DNA of 64,000 nt from JALEFZ01 sp039817415 (GCA_039817415.1 JBCBVV010000020.1:38523-102522), one strand, 5' to 3'; shown: positions 34,351-43,712, counted from the first letter of the stretch. Numbers and translations are program-made. Notes: generated by a model from the letters alone, not told the origin.

Positions 34351-35310
34351 ATGAAAATACTTGCAGCCTTAAAAAAACTGCTACTTACTTTCTCTCGAAT
34401 ATCATTCATTCTTCTCATCATTTGTAGTCTCCTTTCCTCCATGGGAGACCAACCTTACTGGCTTGGCCTCTTTAGCCACTTTAAGTTTCACCTTTTTCTT
34501 TTTACGATTCCTTTTCTGCTTTTTTTCACCTTGGTTAGGAAATGGATTTGGATGATCTTAGCACTGGCTTTGCTTTTCCTCAATAGCCTCCCTCTTGTTC
34601 CCTATTATGTTCCAGCCAACATTCCGGATAAAGTTACCCCTTCCATTTCTATCCTCTCACACAATGTCAAATTCACCAATGAAGCCTACAAAACAGAACG
34701 CAACTTTATTCTCGAACAAGATCCAGATATCCTTGTGTTACTCGAATTTACACCCAGTTGGTATGATTCGATGGCCATTGTTTGGAAACAATATCCGCAT
34801 AGAAGGGTAATTGCCAGAAGTGATTTTTTTGGAGGCATGCTGGCCAGCAAATATCCACTTGAGGAACCGGCTGCCCGTTGGTTTGGACCGATGGATGTCC
34901 CCTCCATCACAGCAAATGTTCATCATCCTTTAGGAGACGTTCATGTCATTGCTTGTCATCCCCCATCTCCTCCCGATACGCATGACATTCACCTTAGGAA
35001 CCTTTTGATGGATTCTATGTCTGTGTATATCCAGAATCAGGACCTTCCTGTCATCGTCGCTGGCGACTTGAATAATACCCCTTTCCATCCAGCTTTTAGG
35101 TCTTTCATCAAATCGTCTGGCTTAAGAGATGCCCGCAAAGGGTTTGGCTACCTTCCTACTTGGCCAAAACAGCTGGGATTATTGAAGATTCCACTAGATT
35201 TTTTCCTTGTTTCAGATAAAATCGAAGTGAGAGATTTTGAAGTCCACCACCGAGGCTTCTCTGATCATGACCCGATTTCAGGGAAATTTACTTTGAAACC
35301 TAAATTTTAG
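34351..35310 (+). CDS. Membrane-anchored endonuclease/exonuclease/phosphatase
   Basis: 319 residues with about three N-terminal hydrophobic segments (ISFILLIICSLLSS, HLFLFTIPFLLFFTLV, WMILALALLFLNSLPLV), then an endo/exonuclease/phosphatase domain from about residue 95: ILSHNVKF, DPDILVLLEF, DVHVIACHPP, PVIVAGDLNNTPFHPAF and RGFSDHDPISG. The family hydrolyses phosphodiester or phosphomonoester bonds; the substrate is unknown. It is divergent from the GH109-like gene and precedes the SDR gene by 68 bases on the same strand. Confidence 0.88.
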   Translation: MKILAALKKLLLTFSRISFILLIICSLLSSMGDQPYWLGLFSHFKFHLFLFTIPFLLFFTLVRKWIWMILALALLFLNSLPLVPYYVPANIPDKVTPSISILSHNVKFTNEAYKTERNFILEQDPDILVLLEFTPSWYDSMAIVWKQYPHRRVIARSDFFGGMLASKYPLEEPAARWFGPMDVPSITANVHHPLGDVHVIACHPPSPPDTHDIHLRNLLMDSMSVYIQNQDLPVIVAGDLNNTPFHPAFRSFIKSSGLRDARKGFGYLPTWPKQLGLLKIPLDFFLVSDKIEVRDFEVHHRGFSDHDPISGKFTLKPKF

Positions 35311-35378
35311 AAGAAAAAGTATAAGCCATTTGAACAAGCTCAGTATGGATTAGTTCCAAAAAGAAACATCAATCTTTC

Positions 35379-36095
35379 ATGGAAGTAATCAAAGGCAAAC
35401 ATATCCTTGTTGTAGGTGCTAGCGGAGGCATTGGGGAAGAAACGGCTAAGCTCCTTCATCAATCGGGTGCGGTTTTATATCTAGCAGCGAGAAACAGACT
35501 CAAATTACAAGAAGTTGGTCAAGCACTTGACGTGCCAGCTGAACGCATGTTCGAAATGGACTTTGATCGTCCCAAAACAGTCGAACAAACAGCTCAGGCC
35601 GTTCATCAACTGGTTCCTCAAATAGACATTCTCATCAACGCAGCAGGAATTGGCATTATTAAACCCCTTGAAAACCTAAGTTTACAGGATTTTCAAGCTA
35701 CCCTCAATGCAAACCTAACTGGTCCCTTTCTGTTATTCAAGCACTTTATCCCAGCCATGAAGGCAGCCAAAAAGGGATTTGTAATCAATATCCCTGGTGT
35801 CCTAGGAAAAACCCCTATGGCGGGAGCCTCTGCCTATGCTGCCTCAAAATATGGCCTAAACGGAATGTTAAAGTCGATTCGTGAGGAATTGAGAAGGACA
35901 CAAATCAGAATCACCAACCTTTACCTTGGTGGGGTGGACAGCCCCTTCTGGGATGAAATCGACCTAAGGGTTCAGCGGGATAAATTTATCACAGCCAAAG
36001 AGGCAGCCAGAGCAGTTTGGTTCCTTTGTCAGCAGCCAAGTTCAGGTGTGGTCTCCGAAATGGTCATACAGCCATTTAATCATCAGGCTATCTAG
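35379..36095 (+). CDS. SDR-fold oxidoreductase lacking the catalytic serine
   Basis: 238-residue classical short-chain dehydrogenase/reductase fold: cofactor motif VVGASGGIGEETAKLL (residues ~11-26), NAAG at about 87-90, and the active-site YxxxK as Y153/K157 (SAYAASKYGL). At the position of the catalytic serine the sequence reads NIPGVLG, so the usual NISS is missing (Gly at about 140). The cofactor site is intact, so it may still bind NAD(P)H, but normal catalysis is doubtful unless another residue substitutes. Confidence 0.85.
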   Translation: MEVIKGKHILVVGASGGIGEETAKLLHQSGAVLYLAARNRLKLQEVGQALDVPAERMFEMDFDRPKTVEQTAQAVHQLVPQIDILINAAGIGIIKPLENLSLQDFQATLNANLTGPFLLFKHFIPAMKAAKKGFVINIPGVLGKTPMAGASAYAASKYGLNGMLKSIREELRRTQIRITNLYLGGVDSPFWDEIDLRVQRDKFITAKEAARAVWFLCQQPSSGVVSEMVIQPFNHQAI

Positions 36096-36182
36096 GACAA
36101 TCAGGATGAGGGAGAGTCATCCCTTTTACTCATCAATATCATCCGCTTTTCAAGAAATTATTTCTATTCTTGTCTAAGCCTG

Positions 36183-36227
36183 GCCTGCTTCGAAAGAAAA
36201 TTTCACAATTTCCCTTTCTAAGCAGGC
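36183..36227. repeat. Long inverted repeat upstream of the TonB-dependent receptor
   Basis: GCCTGCTT (36183-36190) pairs perfectly with AAGCAGGC (36220-36227); inside, AAAG pairs with CTTT after a 2x2 mismatch. The repeat ends 46 bases before the ATG of the receptor. It could be an operator, a leader hairpin, or a weak terminator of the SDR gene. Confidence 0.5.
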
Positions 36228-36272
36228 TACTTATTGTTTGTTTGTTCATCTATTTTCAGGGCATAAATATTT

Positions 36273-38660
36273 ATGAGAAAAATAATTGGCATTACAGGAC
36301 TGACCATGCTCATGATCCTCCTCATGGGAGCAGCTGGATTTGCACAATCTCCTCTACAAAAACTGAGAGGAATGGTGTACACGTCTAGTAGCCTTCAACC
36401 CATTGAGGGGGCGGAAATCGCAGTGAGGCCACATAAAAGTAATGAGGCATTCACAAAAGCTACTACCAAAGCCGATGGAACCTATGAACTTACTGACCTA
36501 AGTCCAGGTAGGTACACGATTAAGGCCAAAAAGAAAGGCTTCATCGAATTTGTGATCTCCGACTACCAAATCAGTTCGGGAAAAGAAGCGATTGTAGATT
36601 TTGCCTTGGAGACAACGGTATTTGAAGGAGAAACGGTGAATATTACCCAACGAAATGAACGAGAATTCATCCGTCCTAGCGTCCACCTGCTCAAGGTTGA
36701 GGATACTAAGAGGTTTGCAGCCAGCTTCTTAGATCCTGCTCGTGTAACCGTCTCCTTACCCGGTGTTGTCAACACAGACAATCAATCCAACAACCTTGTG
36801 ATCAGGGGCAATAGTCCCAATGGGGTAAAATGGCGCCTTGAAGGGGTAGAAGTAGCCAATCCCAATCACCTTCCTAATGCTGGAACTTTTTCCGACCGAA
36901 TCAGCCTAAGTGGTGGGGGTCAAAACATCCTCAGTACCCAGCTCATGGACAACTCCATATTTACAAAAGGCGCTTTTGAGGCGGAATATGGAAACGCACT
37001 TTCAGGTGTCTTCGACATGAGACTACGTGCAGGAAATAACCAAAATAGAGAATATACCCTACAAGCTGGTTTAATTGGGGTAGATCTTGCTGCAGAAGGC
37101 CCTTTCTCCAAAAATAGCAAGGCGTCCTACTTGGCCAACTACCGATATTCATTCACGGGCCTATTAGCCACGATGGGGGTAACCTTTGGAGGAGAGGATA
37201 TTCGCTTCCAAGATTTCTCCTTTAACCTCAACTTCCCAACAGAGAAGGCCGGCACCTTCACACTATTTGGTGTGGGTGGATTGAGTACCAATGTGTTTAC
37301 AGGAGCGAGATCAGATTCTGCTATTGAGACAGGGAAGGATCGATTTGACATTGATTTTTCCTCACGTGTCGGGGCGGTAGGAGCTACCCACCAAATCAGC
37401 CTTGGAACTCGATCAAACCTAAGATCTGTTTTGGTCCTTTCCGGCATTAGCAGTTCGCGCTCTGGAAAATTGATCACTGATTTTGACCAAGAACCCATAG
37501 AGGTAGAAAGAGATGAATTGACGCAATCTTATTTGAGTTTCAACTCAACCCTTTCTCACCAGATTTCCAATAAAGCATATTTGAAAACGGGACTTTTCTT
37601 CACTCAACAATTTAACCGCATCCAGAGTACTTTTGATGCTGGATTCACAGGCAATCCTGTTACTAGGGTGGAGAATGAAGGAAGTACTTCTTTGATAGAA
37701 CCCTTTGTCAGCTTCCAGTATCGTCCCACAGTTCAGTTTCAGCTAAATGCAGGTTTGCATGGGCAATACCTAACGCTAAATGGAGCCTTCGCGCTTGAAC
37801 CCAGACTTAACCTACATTTTTCTCCGAATGAAAAGCATGGTCTGAGCCTTGCTTATGGCCTACATAGCCAGCAGCAATTCCCTCAGATTTACTATACACG
37901 CCTGAATACTACTGCTGAAGGGAGCTTCCCCAACAGAGACCTAGATTTCACCAGGGCTCATCATATCGTATTAAACTATCAATTCCGTCCAAATGAGGAT
38001 TGGTTATTCAAAGTAGAGCCTTATTACCAGCAGCTATTCAATGTACCAGTTGTTCCTGACGTCAATCGTCATATTTCCCTCATCAATTTGATTGAAGGCT
38101 ATGTAACAGATTCTTTGGTCAATACGGGAAGCGGAAGAAATTACGGGATAGAGGTCATGGCACAGAAGTACCTTTCAGATAAGTTCTACACCCTTGTCAG
38201 CGGATCTCTGTACGAAGCTAAGTTTACCGCATTTGATGGGGTGGAAAGAGATAGCCGATTCAATGGAAATTATGCGGTATCTGCAACCATGGGCTACGAA
38301 AATGAGCGAGTTACCCAAAAAGGAAAAGAAAAGATATTTGGGGTCAACCTAAGAATCGTTCAGGTGGGTGGCTTCTTATTACAACCCGTAGATACCGCCG
38401 CCTCGATTGAGCAACAAACTACAGTTTATGATCAAACACAAGGCTTTACTGAAAGACTTGACGACCTGTTTCGCGTGGATTTAGGAATCAGTTTCAAGCG
38501 GAATAAGGAAAATAAGACGCGTACCTTCAGCATTGACATGCAGAACCTAACCAATAATCAGCCTGTCGCCTTTAGGGTGTTTGATGTGGCTGAACAGAAG
38601 GTGGTAGATCGCCTGAGGTTCGGCTTGTTCCCTGTTATTTCCTATAGATTGGAGTTCTAG
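36273..38660 (+). CDS. TonB-dependent outer-membrane receptor
   Basis: 795 residues: signal peptide (MRKIIGITGLTMLMILLMGAAGFAQ), carboxypeptidase-regulatory-like domain (RGMVYTSSSLQPIEGAEIAV to KEAIVDFALETTVF), plug (NNLVIRGNSPNGVKWRLEGVEV and GAFEAEYGNALSGVFDMRL), then a beta barrel ending in PVISYRLEF with a C-terminal phenylalanine. It imports a specific ligand such as a siderophore or oligosaccharide using TonB energy. No SusD partner follows, so it differs from the SusCD pair at 60 kb. A terminator lies directly after it. Confidence 0.9.
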   Translation: MRKIIGITGLTMLMILLMGAAGFAQSPLQKLRGMVYTSSSLQPIEGAEIAVRPHKSNEAFTKATTKADGTYELTDLSPGRYTIKAKKKGFIEFVISDYQISSGKEAIVDFALETTVFEGETVNITQRNEREFIRPSVHLLKVEDTKRFAASFLDPARVTVSLPGVVNTDNQSNNLVIRGNSPNGVKWRLEGVEVANPNHLPNAGTFSDRISLSGGGQNILSTQLMDNSIFTKGAFEAEYGNALSGVFDMRLRAGNNQNREYTLQAGLIGVDLAAEGPFSKNSKASYLANYRYSFTGLLATMGVTFGGEDIRFQDFSFNLNFPTEKAGTFTLFGVGGLSTNVFTGARSDSAIETGKDRFDIDFSSRVGAVGATHQISLGTRSNLRSVLVLSGISSSRSGKLITDFDQEPIEVERDELTQSYLSFNSTLSHQISNKAYLKTGLFFTQQFNRIQSTFDAGFTGNPVTRVENEGSTSLIEPFVSFQYRPTVQFQLNAGLHGQYLTLNGAFALEPRLNLHFSPNEKHGLSLAYGLHSQQQFPQIYYTRLNTTAEGSFPNRDLDFTRAHHIVLNYQFRPNEDWLFKVEPYYQQLFNVPVVPDVNRHISLINLIEGYVTDSLVNTGSGRNYGIEVMAQKYLSDKFYTLVSGSLYEAKFTAFDGVERDSRFNGNYAVSATMGYENERVTQKGKEKIFGVNLRIVQVGGFLLQPVDTAASIEQQTTVYDQTQGFTERLDDLFRVDLGISFKRNKENKTRTFSIDMQNLTNNQPVAFRVFDVAEQKVVDRLRFGLFPVISYRLEF

Positions 38661-38683
38661 ATAGGTACAAGAGATGTATAAAG

Positions 38684-38715
38684 AAGGGGAGGCTATTAGG
38701 TCTCCCTTTTATTTT
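38684..38715. terminator. Bidirectional terminator between convergent genes
   Basis: Hairpin of five G/C-rich pairs (GGGAG at 38687-38691 with CTCCC at 38702-38706) extended by A/T pairs, with a 10-base loop and a T-rich tail on the plus strand. The stop codon of the GT39 gene (38709-38711) lies within the tail. Confidence 0.7.
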
Positions 38716-40604
38716 TCAATCAGCCCATAAAGACGATTGTTACCCGGCCACATTTCCAAGCGGATTTCACTTGTCCATAAGGGGAGTCGAGATGGATTCC
38801 AGATATAAGCTTTTACCGTAACGGCGGTTTCTGGTTTCTTATAGTAGAATAGGGTATGATGGAAGCGTTGTACCTGATGAGCCCATGTCCATTGGGATAA
38901 GGTATCTGTAAAATATAGCAGGGGAATGGCCCTCCTGTAAACTTCTACACTATCTTTTTCCATGCTGAGAACCAAGCTCGCATCATTGCTTTCTGGCATG
39001 TAAAAATCTGCCGATAACCATAGCTGACTCGATACCCAATCTTCCCCCAAAGAATCCATCACAAATTCCACGGAAGGCCCAAATTCCTCTATTCTTTCCG
39101 CCTGCCTGCCCATTACCTTAAAACTAGTATCAATCTTGTCGGCGAATTGGGTGATAGTTTGAAGGGGCAATAGCTCCTCTTTACCTTCAGCTTCTGTAGA
39201 TAAGCCATAGAACTCAGATACTACATAGTCTTTTTTACGCTTCACGTAAGGAAAAAATTCTTTGGCTACGGCCACATACTCTAATTGTATGGGACTGCTT
39301 ACCCAAGAAATGGCAAAAAAGGGATCGTCAATGGCTTCCAATTTTTTCCTAAAGGCAGGGTAAGATACTTGTTCCCCCAACTGGTAAGTGGGCTTCCATC
39401 CAAGTTGCCTAAAGGTGATTTCTTTATAAGCCGTATCATTCTGGATCATCATATGAGTCAAGCTATCCTGCTGGTTCACTTCTTCCCATTGCTGATGATC
39501 TTTTACTACCTGCAGATTCCCTCTTTCCATGCTCATGGCAAAATGCCTTCTTTCGAGTAGAAGAGAAGAAGTGCCGATGGTCATGAGCCCTACTAAAAGC
39601 ATCAATTGAATACGTGGCTGAATAGAAGGGAGGAAGGAAGCTGCGAATAACAACAAGAAAGGAAGGGCAAAATACATTGACCCAGCATGTAGAACGGGAT
39701 TTACCCAAATAGAATAAAGAAAACCGATCAGTAGAGGTAGAAAAAATCCCATGCCCATGAGTCTACGAAAGGGCCTTTGAAGATTGTCCAATTTAAATTT
39801 TTGGGAGAGGCCCAACATCCAACCAAAAAGGATAGTCAGGCCCATGATCCAAGAATGGTGCAGCAAGTATTGTAAATATCCTCTCAAAAAGCCCCAATCG
39901 GGACTTCCTAGCCATCCTCCAATTCCTCCTTTTTGAATTTGAGCCAGAAAGATTCCCATGTGTGGCAGATACAAGACCAAGATGGCAAGCGCTGCTAGTG
40001 CGTAGGGAGTTCGGTCCTTTCCTTTCACCCAAAACCAGCCCATCAAATAGACCAGAATCACTTGAAGCCCTGCGAAGTAATGCGTGTAAGTGGCCATCAC
40101 AGCAGCAAACACAAAACCGATCAAATATTTCCATTTTCCTTCTCCCTCAGCCCTCCAAAAAGAGTATCCAAACCAAAGCATGAGCAAGACAAAAAATAGG
40201 CCCGGTGGATAAGGACGAATTTGAATACCGAAGAAAACCGGATACTGCAGAAAGGCGAATAGGGAAGCTGCAAATAAGCCCGCCGTTTCGTGAAACATGT
40301 TTTTCCCTAGGAGGAAAATCATGAAAACGGATAGAATGGAAAGAAGAACAAAGGGAAGTCTTAACAGAAGGGTATGATCACCCACCATTCCATACCAAAT
40401 GTAAAGGAAGGATTGGACGCCAGCAGGATGCCCGTCGGGCTTGATTCCCTTTTCTACCAATTCTCCATAAGAATCGTAGGCCAGGCGAGAAATTGCGCTC
40501 AACTCATCATTATACAAGGGAATATTACCCAGCTGGTATAAACGCAGGAAACTAGCTAAGGAAAGAATTAGGATGAGAGGCAAGAGCCAGGTTGAAGAGC
40601 GCAT
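38709..40604 (-). CDS. GT39-type dolichyl-phosphate mannosyltransferase-like membrane protein
   Basis: About 631 residues from ATG 40604 (MRSSTWLLPLILILSLASFLRL). Roughly ten transmembrane helices; the acidic loop after helix 1, GNIPLYNDELSAISRL, is the GT-C/PMT-type catalytic loop, and KPDGHPAGVQSFLYIWY follows. A soluble C-terminal half begins at about residue 360. It would transfer a sugar from a lipid-linked donor to a cell-surface acceptor. The longest frame would start within the hairpin upstream, which argues for the ATG chosen here. Confidence 0.82.
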   Translation of the reverse strand: MRSSTWLLPLILILSLASFLRLYQLGNIPLYNDELSAISRLAYDSYGELVEKGIKPDGHPAGVQSFLYIWYGMVGDHTLLLRLPFVLLSILSVFMIFLLGKNMFHETAGLFAASLFAFLQYPVFFGIQIRPYPPGLFFVLLMLWFGYSFWRAEGEGKWKYLIGFVFAAVMATYTHYFAGLQVILVYLMGWFWVKGKDRTPYALAALAILVLYLPHMGIFLAQIQKGGIGGWLGSPDWGFLRGYLQYLLHHSWIMGLTILFGWMLGLSQKFKLDNLQRPFRRLMGMGFFLPLLIGFLYSIWVNPVLHAGSMYFALPFLLLFAASFLPSIQPRIQLMLLVGLMTIGTSSLLLERRHFAMSMERGNLQVVKDHQQWEEVNQQDSLTHMMIQNDTAYKEITFRQLGWKPTYQLGEQVSYPAFRKKLEAIDDPFFAISWVSSPIQLEYVAVAKEFFPYVKRKKDYVVSEFYGLSTEAEGKEELLPLQTITQFADKIDTSFKVMGRQAERIEEFGPSVEFVMDSLGEDWVSSQLWLSADFYMPESNDASLVLSMEKDSVEVYRRAIPLLYFTDTLSQWTWAHQVQRFHHTLFYYKKPETAVTVKAYIWNPSRLPLWTSEIRLEMWPGNNRLYGLIEK

Positions 40605-40616
40605 GGAAAGGACTGT

Positions 40617-40659
40617 TAAAAAACACCAAAGCAGGGACAACTTGAGATTGTCCCTGCTT
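40617..40659 (-). terminator. Strong terminator of the cyclophilin gene
   Basis: 12-bp perfect stem (AAGCAGGGACAA at 40629-40640, TTGTCCCTGCTT at 40648-40659) with a 7-base loop and a U-rich tail on the minus strand. It sits between the cyclophilin stop and the GT39 start. Confidence 0.88.
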
Positions 40660-40672
40660 CGTAAGTTAATAA

Positions 40673-41110
40673 TTATGCTTCGGAGATAAGGACTTTAGTG
40701 ATTTTATCCCCCTGACGAATATCGTCTACGATGTCTACCCCTTCTACAACTTTTCCGAATACGGTGTGGTTGCGATCAAGGTGTGCTGTTCCTGCTCTGC
40801 TGTGGCAAATGAAGAACTGGGATCCTCCAGTATTTCTACCTGCGTGTGCCATAGAAAGAACACCACGGTCATGGTACTGGTTCTCACCATCCAACTCACA
40901 GTCAATGGTGTAGCCAGGACCACCATTTCCAATTCCATTGGGGCAGCCGCCCTGAATTACAAAGTTAGGGATGACACGGTGGAAGGTAAGTCCATCGTAA
41001 AATCCCTCTTTAGATAGCTTTACAAAATTTGCTACGGTATTAGGTGCATCTTTTTCGAAGAATTCTACCTTCATGATACCTTTCTCCGTATGGATTTCTG
41101 CTTTTGTCAT
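40673..41110 (-). CDS. Cyclophilin-type peptidyl-prolyl isomerase
   Basis: 145-residue single-domain cyclophilin that isomerises X-Pro bonds. The catalytic arginine R45 lies in TFHRVIPNFVIQGG, with the downstream RGVLSMAHAGRNTGGSQFFI and LDRNHTVFGKVVEGVDIVDDI motifs. No signal peptide, so cytosolic. Transcribed alone: a strong hairpin terminator follows at once. Confidence 0.95.
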   Translation of the reverse strand: MTKAEIHTEKGIMKVEFFEKDAPNTVANFVKLSKEGFYDGLTFHRVIPNFVIQGGCPNGIGNGGPGYTIDCELDGENQYHDRGVLSMAHAGRNTGGSQFFICHSRAGTAHLDRNHTVFGKVVEGVDIVDDIRQGDKITKVLISEA

Positions 41111-41271
41111 GATTCATTCAATTTGGATGCAAATAAACCAAAAAGACAAATGGAATTCAATGACTTAGACTAGCTGACCCTATCACGCTTGCTCATCAAA
41201 TTAACACGCTTGAAAATTCTCACATCTTCGCATAGGAGATCATGATATATTAGGGGTAAAGCTATCGACCC

Positions 41272-41907
41272 ATGAAAAATTTTACCCTCATTGCCTTTTG
41301 TTTAGCACTATCACTATTCCTGCTTTCATGCAGTGGAAGCTACCTGACCATTCAGCCAAAATACTCCAGCTTCGATGATGCAAAGATCGTCGATGAAGTA
41401 CAACTCTTTTACGGGCAGACAGTCTTGCATGACAACAATGGCGGTGCCATTGCCAGAAATGCCTTTGAAAAGGATATTGAATTGAGATATATCCAAGTCT
41501 CCAATCATGGAATAGAATCTATGACTTTGGGAAGGGATTACTTGATAACCAGAGGCGGAGAACCCATCCAGCTCTTAACAAATGAGCAGGCTTATGATGC
41601 CCTCAGGTCGGATAATTCAGGGACCTTTCTAGCAGTTGCATGTACCCCTCTCCTTGCCTTTACCGTGGATGAAGAAGAGGATGAAATTTCAGAACCAGTC
41701 CCACCAGCCGTATTGGCTATAGGCCCTTTCGTATCAATCTTCGGTTTCCTTGGCCAATCAAGTTCCAACCATTCTTTTAAAAGAAAACTAAAATCCCATA
41801 ACCTAGAAGGCCGGACTATTTTCCCAGGTGAAACCATGAGAGGTATCATCTGTTTTACCGCGAGAAAACGAGGAGAAATTAGCATGCAACGTATGGGCAA
41901 TTATTGA
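41272..41907 (+). CDS. Lipoprotein of unknown function
   Basis: 211 residues with a lipoprotein signal (MKNFTLIAFCLALSLFLLSC, acylation at about C20) and no recognised domain. Features seen: an aromatic/aliphatic beta-like middle (DIELRYIQVSNHGIESMTLG), a hydrophobic stretch near residues 118-125 and 146-160 (PPAVLAIGPFVSIFGFLG) and a basic tail. Its start faces that of the cyclophilin gene across 161 bases, so the two are divergent. Confidence 0.65.
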   Translation: MKNFTLIAFCLALSLFLLSCSGSYLTIQPKYSSFDDAKIVDEVQLFYGQTVLHDNNGGAIARNAFEKDIELRYIQVSNHGIESMTLGRDYLITRGGEPIQLLTNEQAYDALRSDNSGTFLAVACTPLLAFTVDEEEDEISEPVPPAVLAIGPFVSIFGFLGQSSSNHSFKRKLKSHNLEGRTIFPGETMRGIICFTARKRGEISMQRMGNY

Positions 41908-41948
41908 ACCTGATGCGTTCAAAGAAAGGCTCATTTAGTTTGAGCCAG

Positions 41949-41968
41949 AAAAATCCTACAAGAGGATT
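41949..41968 (-). terminator. Terminator of the ftsE operon
   Basis: Six-base-pair stem AATCCT / AGGATT with a 5-base loop; five U residues follow on the minus strand. A second short hairpin (GGCTCA / TGAGCC, 41928-41946) lies immediately beyond. Both are between convergent genes, downstream of ftsE. Confidence 0.5.
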
Positions 41969-42033
41969 CTTTAGGGAGATTCTTTCGTAAGGGCTATTCT
42001 ATAAAGGAATTCAGCAAGATGGAGGAAGCCACA

Positions 42034-42759
42034 TTAACTTTTACTTCTTTCAAACCTCTTACGGTAAGCTTTAAAGAAATCCTCCGCCTCAGGGTATTCA
42101 ATTAACTTACCATTCTCGATCTCGAATACCATTCCAGGAAAATTTCGAATGAGGCTATATTCATGGGTGGCCATGAGGATGGTCGTACCTGAATTATTGA
42201 TTTGCTTCATCAATTTCATCAGGTGGAAAGAGGCTTGAGGATCGAGGTTGCCAGTGGGCTCATCGGCTATCAGTAGGACGGGTTCATTTATCAAGGCGCG
42301 CGCAATGGAAATTCGCTGTTGTTGGCCACCAGAGAGGGTATGTGGGCGGTCATGTGCTTTACCTGTCATACCTACTTGCATCAGGACTTCACTGGTCCTT
42401 TTCTTGATAAGCGCATTTTTCCTCCAACCCGTCGCCTTGAGGGCGAATTGAATATTTTGCGAAACTGAACGATCAGGCAGTAACTGATAATCTTGAAAAA
42501 CAATTCCCAGGCTCCGGCGCAACTGGGGAAGGGTTTTGTGATTGACTTGCCCTACATTCATAGAACCTAGGGAAATATTTCCTTCCTTCATTTTCAAGTC
42601 CCCATAAATGAGTTTTAGCAAGCTAGATTTTCCGACACCGGTCCTCCCTACGAGATAGGCAAAGTCACCCTTTTGGAGGTGCATATTTACCTTATCAAGA
42701 ATAGTTTGCCCACCTAGTTCAAGGCTCACGCTATTTAGGTTGAGTACGATGTCGCTCAT
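42034..42759 (-). CDS. ftsE: FtsE cell-division ABC ATPase
   Basis: 241-residue ATPase of the FtsEX system, which regulates septal peptidoglycan hydrolases during division. Walker A (GRTGVGKSSLLKL), the Q-loop VFQDYQLLPDRSV, the signature LSGGQQQRISIARAL, Walker B (VLLIADEPTGNLDP) and the H-loop (MATHEYSLI) are intact. The LPDRSVSQNI region is FtsE-like. FtsX is not adjacent. It is the last gene of a minus-strand set (pspC - ywqK - 72 aa - ftsE) with gaps of 11 to 22 bases. Confidence 0.9.
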   Translation of the reverse strand: MSDIVLNLNSVSLELGGQTILDKVNMHLQKGDFAYLVGRTGVGKSSLLKLIYGDLKMKEGNISLGSMNVGQVNHKTLPQLRRSLGIVFQDYQLLPDRSVSQNIQFALKATGWRKNALIKKRTSEVLMQVGMTGKAHDRPHTLSGGQQQRISIARALINEPVLLIADEPTGNLDPQASFHLMKLMKQINNSGTTILMATHEYSLIRNFPGMVFEIENGKLIEYPEAEDFFKAYRKRFERSKS

Positions 42760-42774
42760 AGTGGGGAATGTACG

Positions 42775-42993
42775 TTAGGAGATTTCTACTTTTTCCAGCT
42801 TTCCATAATCTGTCATTTCATCGATGACATGTTGTAGTTGTGAGGCGATGTCTTCATCCTTCACCACCTTTAACAACCTTTCCTTTCTCCCCGGACGGAA
42901 ATATCCGATCAGGGTCAGGTCTTCATCTCTAAGCTGAATATAGTCTGGAATTTTGGCTTTGCCCTTCACTTTCATCAAATAGAATACTTTCAT
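42775..42993 (-). CDS. Conserved small protein upstream of ftsE
   Basis: 72 residues (MKVFYLMKVKGKAKIPDY...), mixed alpha/beta with IQLRDEDLTLIGYFRPGRKERLLKVVKDEDIASQLQHVIDEMTDYGKLEKVEIS. No family name I can give. The tight spacing, 15 bases before ftsE and 11 after the ywqK-type gene, suggests cotranscription and perhaps a division or envelope role. Confidence 0.75.
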   Translation of the reverse strand: MKVFYLMKVKGKAKIPDYIQLRDEDLTLIGYFRPGRKERLLKVVKDEDIASQLQHVIDEMTDYGKLEKVEIS

Positions 42994-43004
42994 CGGAATC
43001 TGTA

Positions 43005-43712
43005 TTATAGGTTTTCGAAGAAGTATTTGTCAATTTTCTGTGCCTCAGAATAATATACATACAAGATTTCTCTTGGAGTGGTAGTCACTAGGTTTCCGTA
43101 AGAAGTCCTAATGGTCCATTTGTTGATTGGCTTCCCATTTTTGTAGGCTCCTTTCAACAAGAGTTTTCCTTTTTCATTGTATTGCTCGTAAGCTCCATTT
43201 CTGACATCCTGAATGTAGGAGATTTTTTCCCTGAGTATTTCTCCCTTGTCAAAGTAGTAGGAAGCTACCTTTTCTTTCAATCCTTTCTTGTAGAACTCCT
43301 CCAACAACAATTTGCCTTTTTTGGTGTATTCGCGCTTGGCGCCATCCTTTTTGTTGTTGGTATAATCTGTTTCTGCCTTTACTTGTCCATTCCGGTAATA
43401 CTCTACAGACTGACCATTCCTCTCCCCTTTTGCCATAGGAACGGTTTTGAGGAGTTCTCCTCCGTAGGAATAGTAATACTTGGTGGTGTCCTCTACGACA
43501 TTGTCAACATAGGTCTTGGTATTCCAGATGTCTCCATTTTTACGATAGGTCTTCATGACACCGTTTTTGATGCCCTTTGACATATTGCATGGAACGACTG
43601 TTCGGATGGTTTCGCCATCTTCGTAATAAGTAATGCAGTTCCCGTACTTATCTCCACATGAGGCGAGGAGTAAGAAAAGGCTTATTAAACCAATAATGTG
43701 GGTATGAGTCAT
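43005..43712 (-). CDS. YwqK-type MORN-variant lipoprotein
   Basis: 235 residues with a lipoprotein signal (IIGLISLFLLLASC, acylated C at 19). Then repeats of the form NGQVKAETDYTNNKKDGAKREY / KGKLLLEEFYKKGLKEKVASYY, the antitoxin-YwqK / MORN-variant repeat. Despite the family label, no toxin gene is next to it, so it is more likely a surface or periplasmic repeat protein. Second gene of the pspC-ywqK-72aa-ftsE operon. Confidence 0.8.
   Translation of the reverse strand: MTHTHIIGLISLFLLLASCGDKYGNCITYYEDGETIRTVVPCNMSKGIKNGVMKTYRKNGDIWNTKTYVDNVVEDTTKYYYSYGGELLKTVPMAKGERNGQSVEYYRNGQVKAETDYTNNKKDGAKREYTKKGKLLLEEFYKKGLKEKVASYYFDKGEILREKISYIQDVRNGAYEQYNEKGKLLLKGAYKNGKPINKWTIRTSYGNLVTTTPREILYVYYSEAQKIDKYFFENL

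Noticed and set aside
43005..43712. Toxin-antitoxin system implied by the YwqK label
   Set aside because: The protein is a lipoprotein with MORN-variant repeats and no toxin gene is adjacent.
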